Of a DNA stretch of 64,000 nucleotides, positions 46,701-58,236 are shown in pieces. The position numbers and the translations under genes were made by a program. The notes under the pieces were generated by a model. That model was given only the letters and a program-made list of their open reading frames with translations. It made no database searches and was not told the origin of the DNA. How positions within the stretch are numbered: the stretch's first letter is position 1; every line of letters starts with the position of its first letter. Source of the DNA: Tiliqua scincoides (Eukaryota; Chordata; Lepidosauria; Squamata; Scincidae); contig NC_089821.1 in NCBI RefSeq assembly GCF_035046505.1, positions 166,053,531 through 166,117,530 of the forward strand, given 5' to 3'.

Positions 46701-49700
46701 CTTTTAATAAATTAGACTTGGTGCTCCCATGGTATGTGACTGCATTTGGGGAAATGTTACAGACCAGTACTTTTAACGCTACTATGTATACTCTTTTAAA
46801 AACGATAGTAAATAGTAAATGGGACTTATTCACACAGGTAAGTGTGAGTAGGATTGCAGCCTAGGATTGTTGATTTCCCTGATTGATGATGTCACTTCTG
46901 GTCATGACATCACTTTCGGTGGGTCCTAACAGATTCTTATTCTAAAAAGTGGGTCCCAGTGCTAAATGTGTGAGAACCACTGCATTAGACCATCACATAT
47001 GTAAACAACAGCACCTGTCCTGGTTCAACCATTCTGTACCTTTATTTGATAGCCCAGAGTACACAGGCAACTTTTGCCATTTGACAAAAGTGAATCACTG
47101 CCTTTGGAATTTAAGTACTAAAGTTGCTCATAGGCTCATTATTCAGTTGCACAGCCCTCAGCTGACTAATCCCCACTCTTACATCACAACAGATAAACCA
47201 ATTACAACCAGAGAGGCAAAGATACCTTGCCTGCAAAACACCAGTGACATAATAGTGTATCACCCAAAAGAATCAAGATAAATGGGATTAACATTTAAGA
47301 GTCTGAAGAGCTTGTAAGAATGATGAGCTAAGTGAAGAGTGTCAGGGAAGGCTGAAAAAGTTTAACTAGCTTTAATCTAGTTTTCAGATGTTTGAAACAT
47401 GAATTATGATTCAAGTAGAATGAGTATCTTTCATTTCTTTTAACAGAAATAGTTCCTAGAGATCTGGGAATGAAAGACAAGTTTTTAAAGCATTTAACAG
47501 GTAAGCAGACTAACATTTGTATTTGTTTCTTTTATGCATTATCCTCTGCCCTGTAGTATCAATTCAATTGATTCATGGCTTTCTCTCTCTCTCTCCAGGT
47601 CCTCTTTACTTTGGTCCAAAATGCACAAAACACTTTCACAGACTTTACCACAATACAAGAGACTGCACCATCCCTGCATGTAAGTATCACCATCCAGGCC
47701 ACCTAGAAACCACAATTGCCCACTACTGGATGGAATGGTTCCAGTTTTTGAGCAGTCATTGTGGACAATTATCATGCAGTTCACTTAAGGCACTTGGAGT
47801 TACAGAAATTAATCAGACTTCTGCTAGGAATATAATGAGACTCAATGTGGATACACTGTATGCATGCATGTTTACAGTAAAATAAGTTTCATTCCACATT
47901 TACTGATCAAGTTGTATCCCATGAGAAGCTATTTCCAGTTGCGATTGCTGCAGTTGCTCTGAGAGGACTAATGGCTCTAACTTCATAAACCAGCACTTAA
48001 AATGTATTTTCTGTAGGCAACTGAAGATAGGCAGTTTATGTGTACGCCAATTAAACCAGTTAGCCCCTTTGCCTTAGGTTGCAATACAGTAATTTGGAGT
48101 TTACCAGTAAGTCAAATTTTACATGTTAATGAACCCAATCCATTTGGCTTTGCAGCATTGAGATGGGGAAAACAAAGAGACATAAGATACATTGTTTTCA
48201 ATCACTACAATTGGCAGGGGAATCATAGCTGGCAATAAGATCTGATCTATTAAGATGATGCATTTCCCCTTTATTCTTCAGAACAGAACTTTAATCCAAG
48301 ATTCCTGGAATGTGGGGAATAACTATAACAATTATGTGCATCAGATTCTTTGTACACTATGTGTACCATCAGAATATAATAATCCTGAAAAGGTAGCCTT
48401 TTGTATATTATTGTGGGACAAAATATGTTCCTATCAAGGCAAACTCCTAATATATCTGAAGCTAGGCTTACATGCAGTTATTAGCCTCTGTAATGTATCA
48501 GAGAAAAAAGAATTAATGACAAAAATAATTGAAACAAGGTGAGAAGCGGTCATTAGGATAGGGATTCGACCGCTCTGAGGGTGGCTTCAAATGGAAATTT
48601 GTACTTTGGTTCAGATTTCCAAGTACACAGTTTGCATGTGCTGTAAATGGCACTCTGCACACGTTGTTCCTTTAAAAACACACACAAGGAACAAGCAGAA
48701 AACTCTGCTTATGTACATTTAAATGAGTATGTCCCCCAAGTACATACATGTACAATCACATGTGAATTTGTTCATAGGTATCTGTACTGAAGTACAAAGC
48801 ATTTTAAATTAAGTTTCCCAAAGAGCAATAGAAAAAGTTCCACTTTGTAATCCTTAAAGAAGAAGAAAAAACTTTATTCTAGGATGGAAGCAGGTGCAAA
48901 ATACCACAGTGCAGAAGCAAATGTGTTTCTTTCTACATCACAACACAGCGCTGGCTGGGCTGTTAACAAATCTTTCATAATGTCAGAGCCACCCCAACTG
49001 ACAAGTCATAACTTATCAGTTTGCATTACAGAGCCATAGTCCTCAGAATACTTAATGGAGCCTCTGTAACTTCTTTTCCTCTTCAGTAGCCTTAGCCTAA
49101 CTTGGCAGCTATTTGCATGCATTGGCTCAGTTTGATGTTAGGTTCGTTTACTTATTCATTCTTGGCAACTGTACATAAAAGTACTTGCATGTGCGAACAC
49201 ATGTCCTTTGCTTTATTAGGAAAATTATTTATTCTACTTCTAGTCACAGTTCTCCATATTCCAATATCTTGGGATTTAAATCTAAAAGGTCATAAACTAA
49301 GGATTGACACACAGAGGACCATACTAATGCTCGACATTTAAACCAGGTTGCGAGACATCTTAAACAAAGATGTACACTAAATACTATCCTTGACTGTACA
49401 CAAAACTAATTACAAGAATGAATTTTGCAAGCATGAGACTTCTGTAAGCCTGGTAGAGTTCCCTGGCCACAACTAGTTGCTTATCATTAAACTGTATGCA
49501 GTTTAGGACATGGATTTCAAAGACCAAATAGCATTCATGATGTCTGCTGAGGGCTGGAGTGACATCATTAAGCAGGAAGTGACATCATTAAGCAGGAAGT
49601 GACATCATTAAGCAGGAAGTGACATCATTAAGCAGATGATAGCCAGGAATAAGCACTTCGTTCTCATGTAGGAATTCATCAGATGCAAATGATGAGAAAA

Positions 49701-50463
49701 TATGCAACTCTTGCTCATATTTTCAAGATATGGGAGAGCATGGCCGCCTTTTCAGCAATGCTACTTCTGCTGTGACTTGTCTTCACAGCTTAGCAGCTGA
49801 GAGGTGCTTGGGACAGCCAAATTATAATTGGCTCAATTATACCCCTGGCCCAAGGAATGTTTCATACATTGTGGAGCAGCAAATGCAGCAATTCCTCATC
49901 AATATCAGATTACTTGTCCTCTTAGTTTTTCCTCCAAGTCATTGTTAACATAAATGTCATTCTATGTCATTCTATTCTAGCAGTAAAAATAAAAGCTGGG
50001 TGCCAAAACATCATGTTTGCCATTCTACATATCTAACTTGTCTGTGTACCCTCTACTCTTCCTCTATCACTTGTGGGTAGGAATGGCAAGTTATTCCTTA
50101 GCTGACTGAAGAGTTCCCTCCCCCATGCACACATTATTTTTTAAAAATGCGTTCAGAGCCTATGCCTATTTATTTAGAAATCCAAGTTCAACAAGGCTTA
50201 CAAAATAACTCCATTTAAACATTCTTTTAAAAACTCTAAAATTTCATGTGCATGCTGTTTCTTAGGAATACAATTAAAAAATCAGTGATTTTAAAATTGT
50301 TTTCAGAATGAATGGCATGTGTAAACTGTACATTTTAAAAAATAACTCAAATATGTCAAGTCCTTCATTAACATCTATTTATGTTCTTTTCACTACAGAC
50401 TATAAAAGATGCGCCCGGCTTCTTACTCGGTTGGCAGTAAGTCCAATGTGCATGGAAGGATAA
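40500..50463 (+). CDS. ALKAL2: ALKAL2 (FAM150B), ALK and LTK ligand 2, four coding exons
   Basis: The coding sequence is the join 40500-40764, 47447-47500, 47599-47679, 50399-50463: 465 bases giving 154 residues plus stop. It encodes a small secreted cytokine that, in the known family, binds and activates the receptor tyrosine kinases ALK and LTK. Residues 1-23 form a signal peptide with a leucine/valine core. Residues 36-55 look like a charged amphipathic helix. A Lys-Arg pair at 68-69 could be a processing site, which is inference. Residues 88-154 form the conserved C-terminal domain with cysteines at 115, 129, 138 and 151 and the motifs FHRLYHNTRDC and RLLTRLAVSP. The block starting VEIVPRDL and the segment GPLYFGPKC match ALKAL2 better than ALKAL1. 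The start at 40500 is the first ATG after the inferred 5' UTR, with G at -3. Every splice site is GT/AG and all three coding introns are phase 1. Length is close to the human protein (about 152 residues). Confidence 0.95.
41180..41515. mobile_element. CTACTCAGAAG-type MITE interrupted by a short MITE
   Basis: The left piece AGTGCAATCCTGTACAAGC continues, after the insert at 41214-41386, into gttcaataggggttactccc and ends TATAGAATTGGACTG. This family shares the CAATCCTA terminus and the body motif ACTTCTGAGTAGAC or its complement. Confidence 0.75.
41214..41386. mobile_element. PIF/Harbinger-like MITE, short type, inside another MITE
   Basis: A 173-bp element starting GGGCTCAATCTTATCC and ending GATAGGATTGGGCCC, with TCA duplications at 41211-41213 and 41387-41389. 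It lies in ALKAL2 intron 2 and interrupts the MITE at 41180-41515. Confidence 0.88.
43101..43577. repeat. Near-palindromic foldback DNA element
   Basis: The two halves are reverse complements, from ACCCTAGTATCCGTGGAT on the left to ATCCATGGGGGGTATC on the right, with long matches such as CTTTTAAAAGATAGG and AAGTGAAGGGGAACAT against its partner at about 43510-43545. The halves meet near 43360. CA precedes the left end after a TA, as in Tc1/mariner-type MITEs, but the superfamily is not established. The right half has an 18-bp tandem duplication (aggctgcctgcagttcag). Confidence 0.75.
46616..46982. mobile_element. Non-autonomous hAT element (CAGTGTTTCTCAAACT family)
   Basis: A 367-bp element in the ALKAL2 intron 2. 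It begins CAGTGTTTCTCAAACTATGG and ends GTGTGAGAACCACTG. The flanks cattaaat and cattagac share the first five bases. The interior contains GATGATGTCACTTCTGG, shared with the copy at 53940. Confidence 0.88.
47447..47500 (+). other. ALKAL2: ALKAL2 exon 3 (54 bp)
   Basis: It is flanked by an acceptor ending ttttaacag and a donor gtaagc. It encodes residues 89-106 (EIVPRDLGMKDKFLKHLT), which is nearly identical to the human protein. Both borders are phase 1 and the length is a multiple of three. Confidence 0.93.
47599..47679 (+). other. ALKAL2: ALKAL2 exon 4 (81 bp)
   Basis: The acceptor is a long CT run ending ccag, and the donor is gtaagt. The exon encodes GPLYFGPKC through DCTIPA, including cysteines 115 and 129. 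Both borders are phase 1. The intron between exons 3 and 4 is only 98 bases. Confidence 0.93.
49510..49805. mobile_element. Truncated hAT element (CAGGGGTGTCAAAC family) with internal 20-bp tandem repeat
   Basis: The interior matches the 5130 element (ctgctgagggc, cattaagcag, cagctgagag), but the terminal repeats are missing or decayed. It contains the expanded 20-bp repeat at 49559-49635. Confidence 0.8.
49559..49635. repeat. 20-bp tandem repeat, nearly four copies
   Basis: The unit GTGACATCATTAAGCAGGAA occurs three times without change and once partially. The related element at 5130 has only two diverged copies of the same motif, so this copy expanded locally. Confidence 0.97.
50399..50463 (+). 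other. ALKAL2: ALKAL2 last coding exon
   Basis: The acceptor cactacag precedes 50399. The exon encodes YYKRCARLLTRLAVSP and MCMEG, with cysteines 138 and 151, then TAA at 50461-50463. One base further on, at 50465, there is a strong donor (gtaagc), so this exon probably ends at 50464 and the remaining 3' UTR is spliced from downstream. Confidence 0.92.
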
Positions 50464-50464
50464 G

Positions 50465-51859
50465 GTAAGCTTTTTGAAAGAACCAGTTACACGTTGCTTG
50501 CATGTACACAGCAACATCTCCATTGTAGCAATGACAAATTCATGCGTGTTGAAACAATAGCCCTTTGGTGAAGGTATTCCCCTTTCAGAGAGCTTGACGC
50601 AACTCCCTTCATTTAGAAAAATACTGGCCATAAATAAAAGGATACCCCCACCTGGAAAGTGTTCTGAAGTCTCCCAGACATCAAGTGTGAATTATTCATA
50701 GCTGTATGCAGTTAGCAGATAGTGAATTTGCTTTCTGAGAACAAAACATAGTAGGCACAACTGATTTTTTCAAGAGTGGAGTTGAGTCAGCATCAGTTTC
50801 TATGTACTGACATTGGCTGTCTTTCTAGTTGCAGCAGCAGATTTATGTAATATGCAGTAACATGGCTTAATATATACACATGCCTATTTTATACATGTAG
50901 AAATAGTATCTAATAATTCAGTTATAATATACTTGTAGCATGAAGAAATATTATGTAAATACAGTTGCATTTGTTGCACAAGTTCACAGTTCAGATTTTA
51001 CCCATGCATTTAAGCAATATCAGGAAAGATGCACTAAAAATAAACCCCATTAAATTCCTCTTACAATTTCTATGCTATGTAGTACCCTTCTTTTTAGCTT
51101 TTTAGAATTGTCACACTGCAAAGCCACAGTCCTTCCCCTGACTGAGGTTAGCAGGCATGGCACAGTTCCTTTCTCAGATCAGAGGAGACCTCTGTGCAAA
51201 GTGCTTCATCTAGAGATTTGGGAATATTGACAAGTAAACAAATGACAGTATTAAGTCCACAGCTATTTAAGCTTACTAGTAGTCAATCTGAATATGGAAA
51301 AGGTTGATATAAGGTTAGTTGCTCTAGATTTCAGTGTTTAAAGTCTTGACCTTATATGCCGACTTCATTCCTCCTCAGTTCAGCAGTCACTGAGAGAAGG
51401 CACACTCATCTGCTCTGCAATTCATATTTTCCACTGGAACCTCCCTTTTACTTTCAGAACCAATGAGAAGCCAGCTTCCTTGTGGATAGACATGCCCAGC
51501 TGGGAGAAGGAAGCTGCAAGTGGGAAGTAGCCAGAAGTTATATAAAGTACTGCTTCCCAGCTGGATAAGAACTGCTTTGCATATGAGTGTGTGGAGTGAT
51601 GCATTGGGGCTGAAAAGTCATTCTAGAGACATGGTCCTTAGCAGGATGGACATTTCAAAAAAAGGGCAAATTAAAAACATGTAAATTGAAAGTTACCAGT
51701 ATATATTTAAAGTCAGTCATTTGTATATTTCTCAAGAAATGTCACAAAATCTGGAGTTAACTATCAGCACAGAACCTGACTTAATAAATAGTAAAGTGAA
51801 ATATTTTTCTCTCTCTCAGGAAGAGTGAAACTTATTATTTGGATTTTTTTTCCTACCAG
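50465..51859 (+). other. Probable ALKAL2 3'-UTR intron
   Basis: It begins gtaagc and ends ctaccag. No repeat or coding segment is recognised. Confidence 0.45.
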
Positions 51860-52455
51860 ATGCTACTACTATCAAAGTAAAAAATTTCAAGAACCAAGAG
51901 AAGTGCCTTGGAAACCAGAGAAATTGAATTTACGACCTTTGTAACATATTCCATTGTGAACAAGAGATTTATTTTTGCAAGTTGACAGACTACTTCCCAT
52001 AAATTCTTTAAACATGTGTTTTGCATACTGTTGTCACTGTTTACAGATATACATTCCTTATGGTAGACAACAAGCCACCAAAACAATTGAAAAAGTTTTA
52101 AGCCACCTTACAGGTTGCATTGATAAAAACATCCAATAAATATCAGCCTTTCAAGAATGAACATGTCAAGGAAACCTTGGTGTGGAGAAGATATTTGACA
52201 ACTTCCATGCTTATGCAACTAAAAAAATTTGATTACAAATTTTTTATAAATCTGTTATGTTGGGCTCAGATTGAGTCCTTATCAAGTGCAAACTGCATGC
52301 AATGTGCAAAAGACAAACATGTTTAAGTGGAACTTGGATTCTGTATCCACATAAGACTGCCATCTGTTTTGTGTACAATTGAGGCATAAACATTCCAGCT
52401 AAATGTGCAATATGTAAATACTGTAAATAACATAATAAAGTATTTGGTATATGAC
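51860..52455 (+). other. ALKAL2: Probable ALKAL2 3'-UTR exon with poly(A) signal
   Basis: A strong acceptor (T-rich tract ending cctaccag) precedes 51860. It would pair with the donor at 50465, just after the ALKAL2 stop. The sequence runs without recognised repeats to AATAAA at 52434-52439. No coding sequence is seen. The assignment rests on splice-site strength, strand and distance only. Confidence 0.5.
52434..52439 (+). promoter_or_regulatory. ALKAL2: Poly(A) signal AATAAA, probable ALKAL2 3' end
   Basis: A canonical AATAAA is followed within about 40 bases by a T- and G-containing stretch. It is the best-placed signal downstream of the predicted 3'-UTR exon. Confidence 0.5.
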
Positions 52456-53939
52456 TCCGCTCTTCATGTATAATTGTTCACACTTCCTAGTTGTAGTTTA
52501 GGATACGTTTATTCTACTAGATACATTGATGAAAATGTTATTCAACCAGTTACAGTTGGTTGAAATTGAAAAAAATATTTCTTAAAGTGAAACAAACCTA
52601 ACACAAACATACTTAACATAATGGAAGATGATGGTATACCTGAAGCCTCCTGGAGGGCAAGTTCCAACTGCGTCATTACGAATAGTTTCAGACTGGCAAT
52701 CTCGCTCTTTACTTCACTTGCCTGTGCCACCACATTTCTATCCCTGCCACTACTAGCATAATGCTAACTGTGGATCTGGTTCTTTCACTTTCACCACTGA
52801 GCTACCACCACCACTTGGACAGGTCTGGGTTGAAATGTCTGTCTGTCTCTTCAGACCAGAAGAGACTGGTAGACATCTCAGCACTATTAAAAGAAGAGAA
52901 GCACTGCTGAATCATATGCACCAATGGTTTTGATTCACCCTCATGAGAACTTCCAGATTACATACGAACAATGAAAAACATTGAATACAATTATATTCCC
53001 TCCATTTCACCCTCTAGGAAAAGGCACTATCCTTCTGAGCCTAAGAAAGGGAAGAACACGACAACGCATGAGGAGCACTGACAGATTAGACTAAAAGCCA
53101 TATAATCCAGCATCATGTTTCCCAGAGTGGTCAGTCAAATATTTCTACAAATCCCATCAGAAAGAAGTGAAGGCAACAGTCCTCCCCACTAAAGATCCCC
53201 TAGCAATTGTAATTCAGTGGTATACTCAGGGGAAGCCCAAGTCAATCCTCTCTGTTCACAGTATTATCTCTGCAGGCCACTTTACAAGAAGCTGTCATGG
53301 AGCTGGACCAGGAGATAAGCATAATACAATATTTGTTCATTGCTATGAGCATATTATACCTGAACTATATATATGCCAATTATTTCTACATGTATAAAAC
53401 GGGCATTTGTATATATTAAGCAATATTACAACATTCTGGAGGGTCAGGGACCCTCCAAAATGGGATTCTATGGAACACAGAGGACTCTAGAGTTCTGAGA
53501 TTGTTCTCATGAGACCAATGATTGTTCCCCTCCAACCCCTTTGCACAAATGGAAACAGCATCCACTCATAGAGAGACGGTTGGGATATAAACCATGTCTA
53601 GATTACCTGCTATCCACATCTGACATTCCTATAATGTTCTAAAATGTTAATATAGTAAAAGACCTTTGCTGATGCCAAGCTATTGTTTTGCCAGCAAGGC
53701 TTGCTCTTCAATAGGCTTAAAACTTGACTTTCATGGTGCCTTCAACCAGTTACCTGGAACAGAACTTCGGTTAAGTGGCCCATAATTTCTTGCCTCTTTA
53801 AAAAAAATCGGCACTCCATTGACTATGTTCTAATTTTATGACAATATATTGCATATATTACATCCAAGTTTGTTCTGAACCCTTGCATGTATGCCCATCA
53901 GACCTAGTTAAATCATTAATTTGTCAATGAACTCTTGAA

Positions 53940-54290
53940 CAGTGTTTCTCAGACTGTGGGTCAGGACCCACTAGGTGGGTTGTGAGCCAATTTCAGGTAG
54001 GTCCCTATTCATTTCAATATTTTATTTTTAATATATTAGACTTGATGCTACACTGGCATTTGGGGAAATGTTGCAAATCTACTTTTAACAGGCTACTATG
54101 TATATGCTTTTAACAATGATAGTAAATGGGACTTACTCCTGGGTAAGTGTGGGTTGGACTGCAGCCGAGGATTGTTAAAAATTTTCCTGCTTGATTATGT
54201 CACTTCAGGTCATGACATCACCTCCAGTGGGTCCTGACAGATTCTTATTCTAAAAAGTGGGTTTTGGTGCTAAAAGTGTGAGAACCACTG
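53940..54290. mobile_element. Non-autonomous hAT element (CAGTGTTTCTCAAACT family)
   Basis: It begins CAGTGTTTCTCAGACTGTGG and ends GTGTGAGAACCACTG, colinear with the copy at 46616. The flanks ctcttgaa and ctctagag agree at 5 of 8. The right-hand flank is also the target site of the next hAT element at 54299. Confidence 0.88.
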
Positions 54291-54298
54291 CTCTAGAG

Positions 54299-54637
54299 CA
54301 GGGGTGTCAAACATAAGGCCTGGGGGCCGGATGCGGCCCATGGAAGCTTTTTATTTGGTCCTTAGGCTCTCAGCTGCTGAGCAATGCTGAGGTGTTACTG
54401 TAGAAAGGGCAGCCCACATGATACTTAAGCTCCCCCATATCTTGAAATATGATAAAGATTTGCGTGTTTTCTCTTCTGCCATTTGCAGCTAATGAATTTC
54501 TAAGTGAGAAAAAGTGCTTACTTTTGGTTATGACCTGTTCATTGACATTACTTCCTGCCTTACAACATCACTTCCGGCCCTCAGCAGGCATCATGAATGC
54601 CATTTGGCCCACAGTATGAAATGAGTTTGACACCTTG
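54299..54637. mobile_element. Non-autonomous hAT element (CAGGGGTGTCAAAC family), opposite orientation
   Basis: Same family as the element at 5130, inverted: it begins CAGGGGTGTCAAACATAAGG and ends GAGTTTGACACCTTG. The flanks ctctagag (54291-54298) and gtctagag (54638-54645) agree at 7 of 8 bases. Confidence 0.92.
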
Positions 54638-56811
54638 GTCTAGAGCTTCACCTCTTGTCTTTGCTAAGTCTCCTTTCCCTGCCAAATTGGATCAGGGCAG
54701 AGTGAGAGCTGATGCAATGATAGCCAAGAGATAGAACATGAGCATACAGGATGGCCAAAACTACTTACCAATTAAAAGACTGCTCCCAGAGCAGCACACA
54801 TTTCTCTTGGCAAAAAGTATGAGCCTGAAAGCTTTTTCTTTAAATGCATGAAAAGTATTCCTGGTTACAAAGGGCAAGAAAGCACAGGGAGCAATGGCAG
54901 CTGTCAGTATTTGGAACAGAAGAGATTCATGTGTGGCAAAGCCTGTCAAGAATAGGACATTGTTTGAAATAACCAGCATGACCAGAATTTATTTTAGCCA
55001 CTGCCTCAATAACAACGGTATGTATTATATATACAAGTGATAAAGTTTGATAATCTTGGCAAAATTATTTGCAAAACTTGACACTATTCTTGGTGCTTAA
55101 TGGAACAGTCCAGTTTATCCATTTGAAGTATGTAGATGAAATCCATGGAAAGATGACAAATCTTGATTCATGCACCTTTTTACCCTTTAAAAAATGGATA
55201 CAATATGTGGTTGCCCTGGGGCCCAAGGCAACAAGTGGAGACTCCACCACAAAAAGTTGAAGGTATTCCCAGCCCCAAATGCACTTGTTCCCTTCTCCAG
55301 TCAGCCTGAAACAGAAGTCCTGTATTGCTGTTCTGGGTATAGAAGGGAAACTTTTTATATTTTCCACCCCCCCCCCTATTGTAGGACTCAGGTTTGGGGC
55401 TACTCAGCCCTGAATTGACACTTAATTGCTATATAACAGAGGAGAGGCTTTTTAATTTATTTTTTAAACACCTTATGGAATGCATCTCTCTAGATGCCAA
55501 CACGCATCCTCCAGGGTGCTATAAAACTATTAGGGACCAAAACAAGTCATTCCTTCCCTTATTTTTCAATTTAAAAAAACACCTTCAGCATTCTATAGCT
55601 AAACTGACCTTAACTACAGATTGCGTTGCTTGATTTGCAATCTGTCAAACCTCAAGTTCTTAAATACCCTTTTTAGCCCCAGTCACTAACTTGCAATAAA
55701 ACAGCAGATAGCTACACTGCAAAGTTGTCAACAGCCACTCTCTCCCATCCAAACCCCCCTTCCCGCAACATGGAGCTAATGGACTATATCAGTAAGGGAC
55801 TTTAATTTTAAAAAAATTAAATGAGACTTTCCCACCTCTGAGGTGGGTGGGGGCAGATGGGGAGAAAGAGAGAAACAGAGCCTAGTTACAGTTGAATTAA
55901 AATCTTGGATTTGTCCATTGTTTTCGATGGGCAGTTCTAATTTCTACCCTGAGAAAAGCGGGGGGAATGGCAGCCAGTGTAAACCCAAAAATTAATTTTC
56001 CAGATAATGTCTTTCCCTCAACATTCCACAGATGCTGAATGATCACAAGGTAATTTTTAAAAATAAATTTCTATTAATTTACAGCACTTATTTACTAACA
56101 TTATGGGTCTTACATTATGAACATTACATCCTTCTCTTTGATAGCAAACTCAGGAAGTGAAACAAGGACACCTAAAAATCCAGGAGTATGGATTTTCAAC
56201 ATCCTTGGCAATCCCTGAGTACATGGAAGTATGTAACAGACCATGAGCTCCTTTTTTAAAACTGAAAATTTGTAATCAATTCCAGAAAATCATTTTGTGT
56301 ATTCTGGATTCAGGGTTGCAAGGGTCTGTCCATTTTATGTACAAATTATTTACAAGCTGTACTCTCAATGTAACAGTTCACATTAGGCAACAGCATATGT
56401 ATATAGGAGGTAATGAAATAATACAAGAACCCACATAATTTGACTGCTCTTTAACACTATTTGGTCCTATACTTTCAGATCACTGGCCTTGAAGTTAATT
56501 GCTAAAATGGTAAAAGTTCTGAAAATAAAACCTGACATTTTTATTAAAATTTAATAAATTTTGTGGATTGAGGGTATGCTTGAGCAGCACTTTATTACCT
56601 CATCCTATTAAAAGAAATTATGGCTATTTTAAACTGCAAGAAAAATGCATAGGTAAGCAGAGATGGAGTTGGGTGCATGACGTAGTAAGTCTCAGTGCAT
56701 TTCAAACTCAGTGGGCCTGTCCCCAAAACAAAGAGCACCATCTGTTTCCAAGAAAATCTGACCTTCAACAGAGTAAAAATAATATTTTATGACTGCCCTG
56801 TTGGCACTACT

Positions 56812-56888
56812 AAGGCTGCAATCATATACAGACTTCCTTAGGATTTTGGATTTGCTACTGAGTAGACATGCATAGGATTGCAGTTAGC
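56812..56888. mobile_element. CTACTCAGAAG-type MITE, short copy
   Basis: GGCTGCAATCATATACAGAC at the left and GAGTAGACATGCATAGGATT plus gcag at the right form the inverted ends of this small family. Other minor copies or pieces are at about 6244-6335, 9935-9990, 21543-21640, 27424-27486 and 46050-46120. Confidence 0.6.
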
Positions 56889-57573
56889 CCTTTTCCCCAC
56901 TAGTTTTTAGTTGGGCATGCAGGAAAACCAGGCTATCATCTTAAACCTGTCTGCATTATCCAGAAACAAATCCAGCACCCCTGCTTCACAGGGTCCCACT
57001 GAAAGCAAATGACAGAGTGCTGCAGTATCTGATATTATGAAGATCAAAACAGGAAGTGCAAAAGGAGTTAATGTCCCAGGGGGATTTAGTACTGGGTACC
57101 ACAGTTTGGTTTCTCCCCTTAACATGGCCTATGACTACAGCTTTCAGATAAATGCAAAAGGAATTGTGATGATTTCATATTTCCTTGTCTACAGTTTGCA
57201 CCATTAATACTGTTAAGCACAAGATATGGATCTTAGCAAGAAGTTTTATATTGGTTTATTTTAAACAAAAAAGAACTACTAGACTGACACAAAGGAGTGG
57301 AATGACACAAAGACGACCTTTATTCATGCCAGTACCCCTGAGCATATGCTGCACGTTCAGCTATATATTATTGTATTCAGAGGGTAGTTTTGCATTCAAC
57401 AGTACTATTTCTAGGATAAAGCTTAGAAATAAGTTTTCTTAAAGTAGATGTTCTTTATCAGTGGCACTGGCCTGCTATGTTTTTATTTGGCTCAATTTTG
57501 AAGCCACTATTAAATGTTTACTTTCCTTTCTCTTTCAAGGAAGGGTTGGAGATGGTAAAAAGAGGGAGACTAA

Positions 57574-57800
57574 CAGTGCAATCACTGGCTCTGCCAGTAC
57601 AGCTGCTGCTGCTGCAGCCTAGTATTACAACATGCTGTAAAGCACATATGCTACTACTCTGGAGCAAGCAGCACCAGCAGGAAGGTGGCTCGCCAGCATT
57701 GTATCCAAAGGAAAGGCTGCCGGAGGAGAGTACTCCGCTGAGTGGCACAACTGTGGGACAGTGGGAGAGTGAAACGGAGGTGGGGATTGAGTGTAACCAT
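57574..57800. mobile_element. Partial PIF/Harbinger-like MITE
   Basis: AGTGCAATCACTGGC followed by attacaacatgctgtaaagc resembles the copy at 14136. No right terminus was found. Confidence 0.5.
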
Positions 57801-57924
57801 TATAATGTAACAGGGCAGAGGGAGGACAGAACACCACCAGAATGTATCCAATCTGATGAATAAAGGCCCCAACAAACTCTTGAGAAGGAATCCTACCCAC
57901 CCCCGGAAGACAAGGAAAAGGTAC

Positions 57925-58050
57925 TGAACCCTATGGAAAGCGAAACTGAGCCACATGTGCTTTGTTTACTCATGAGTAGACAAACCAGCCTTGGTTCTTA
58001 TCAGCAGCCTGGCAAAAGGGGAACACAAGGCCACCATAATGGTATGTATA
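57925..58050. repeat. Isolated copy of the 30060-30580 repeat unit
   Basis: AACCCTATGGAAAGCGAAAC, then gagccacatg, TTTACTCATGAGTAGACAAA and ggccaccataatggt, repeats the unit order of the tandem array about 27 kb away, once only. Confidence 0.8.
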
Positions 58051-58236
58051 AAGACAGAAAGATGTACTGGCCTTGAACTCCTACCTTTTAGAGAGCAAAC
58101 ATTTCCATGTTCAACAAGCTAGAAGCAGAGTTCTGTACATTCACACTAAAAACAAGTCAAATGCTGCAGCATAGTAATCATAATTTTGTGGATTTGTGTT
58201 ATGCAAATTGAGCATATTTACATAATAATACATACA

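Larger units (their letters stand above)
40765..47446 (+). other. ALKAL2 intron 2 (6.7 kb)
   Basis: Holds the nested MITEs at 41180-41515, the foldback element at 43101-43577, a MITE piece near 46050 and the hAT at 46616. The remaining stretches show nothing I can name. Confidence 0.8.
47680..50398 (+). other. ALKAL2 intron 4 (2.7 kb)
   Basis: Contains the truncated hAT copy with the 20-bp tandem repeat at 49510-49805. Otherwise AT-rich and without recognised features. Confidence 0.8.
54646..58236. other. Intergenic sequence between ALKAL2 and ACP1
   Basis: AT-rich, with the small MITE at 56812, a partial MITE at 57574 and the lone repeat unit at 57925. No exon is recognised. 52456-53939 is likewise empty. 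Confidence 0.6.
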
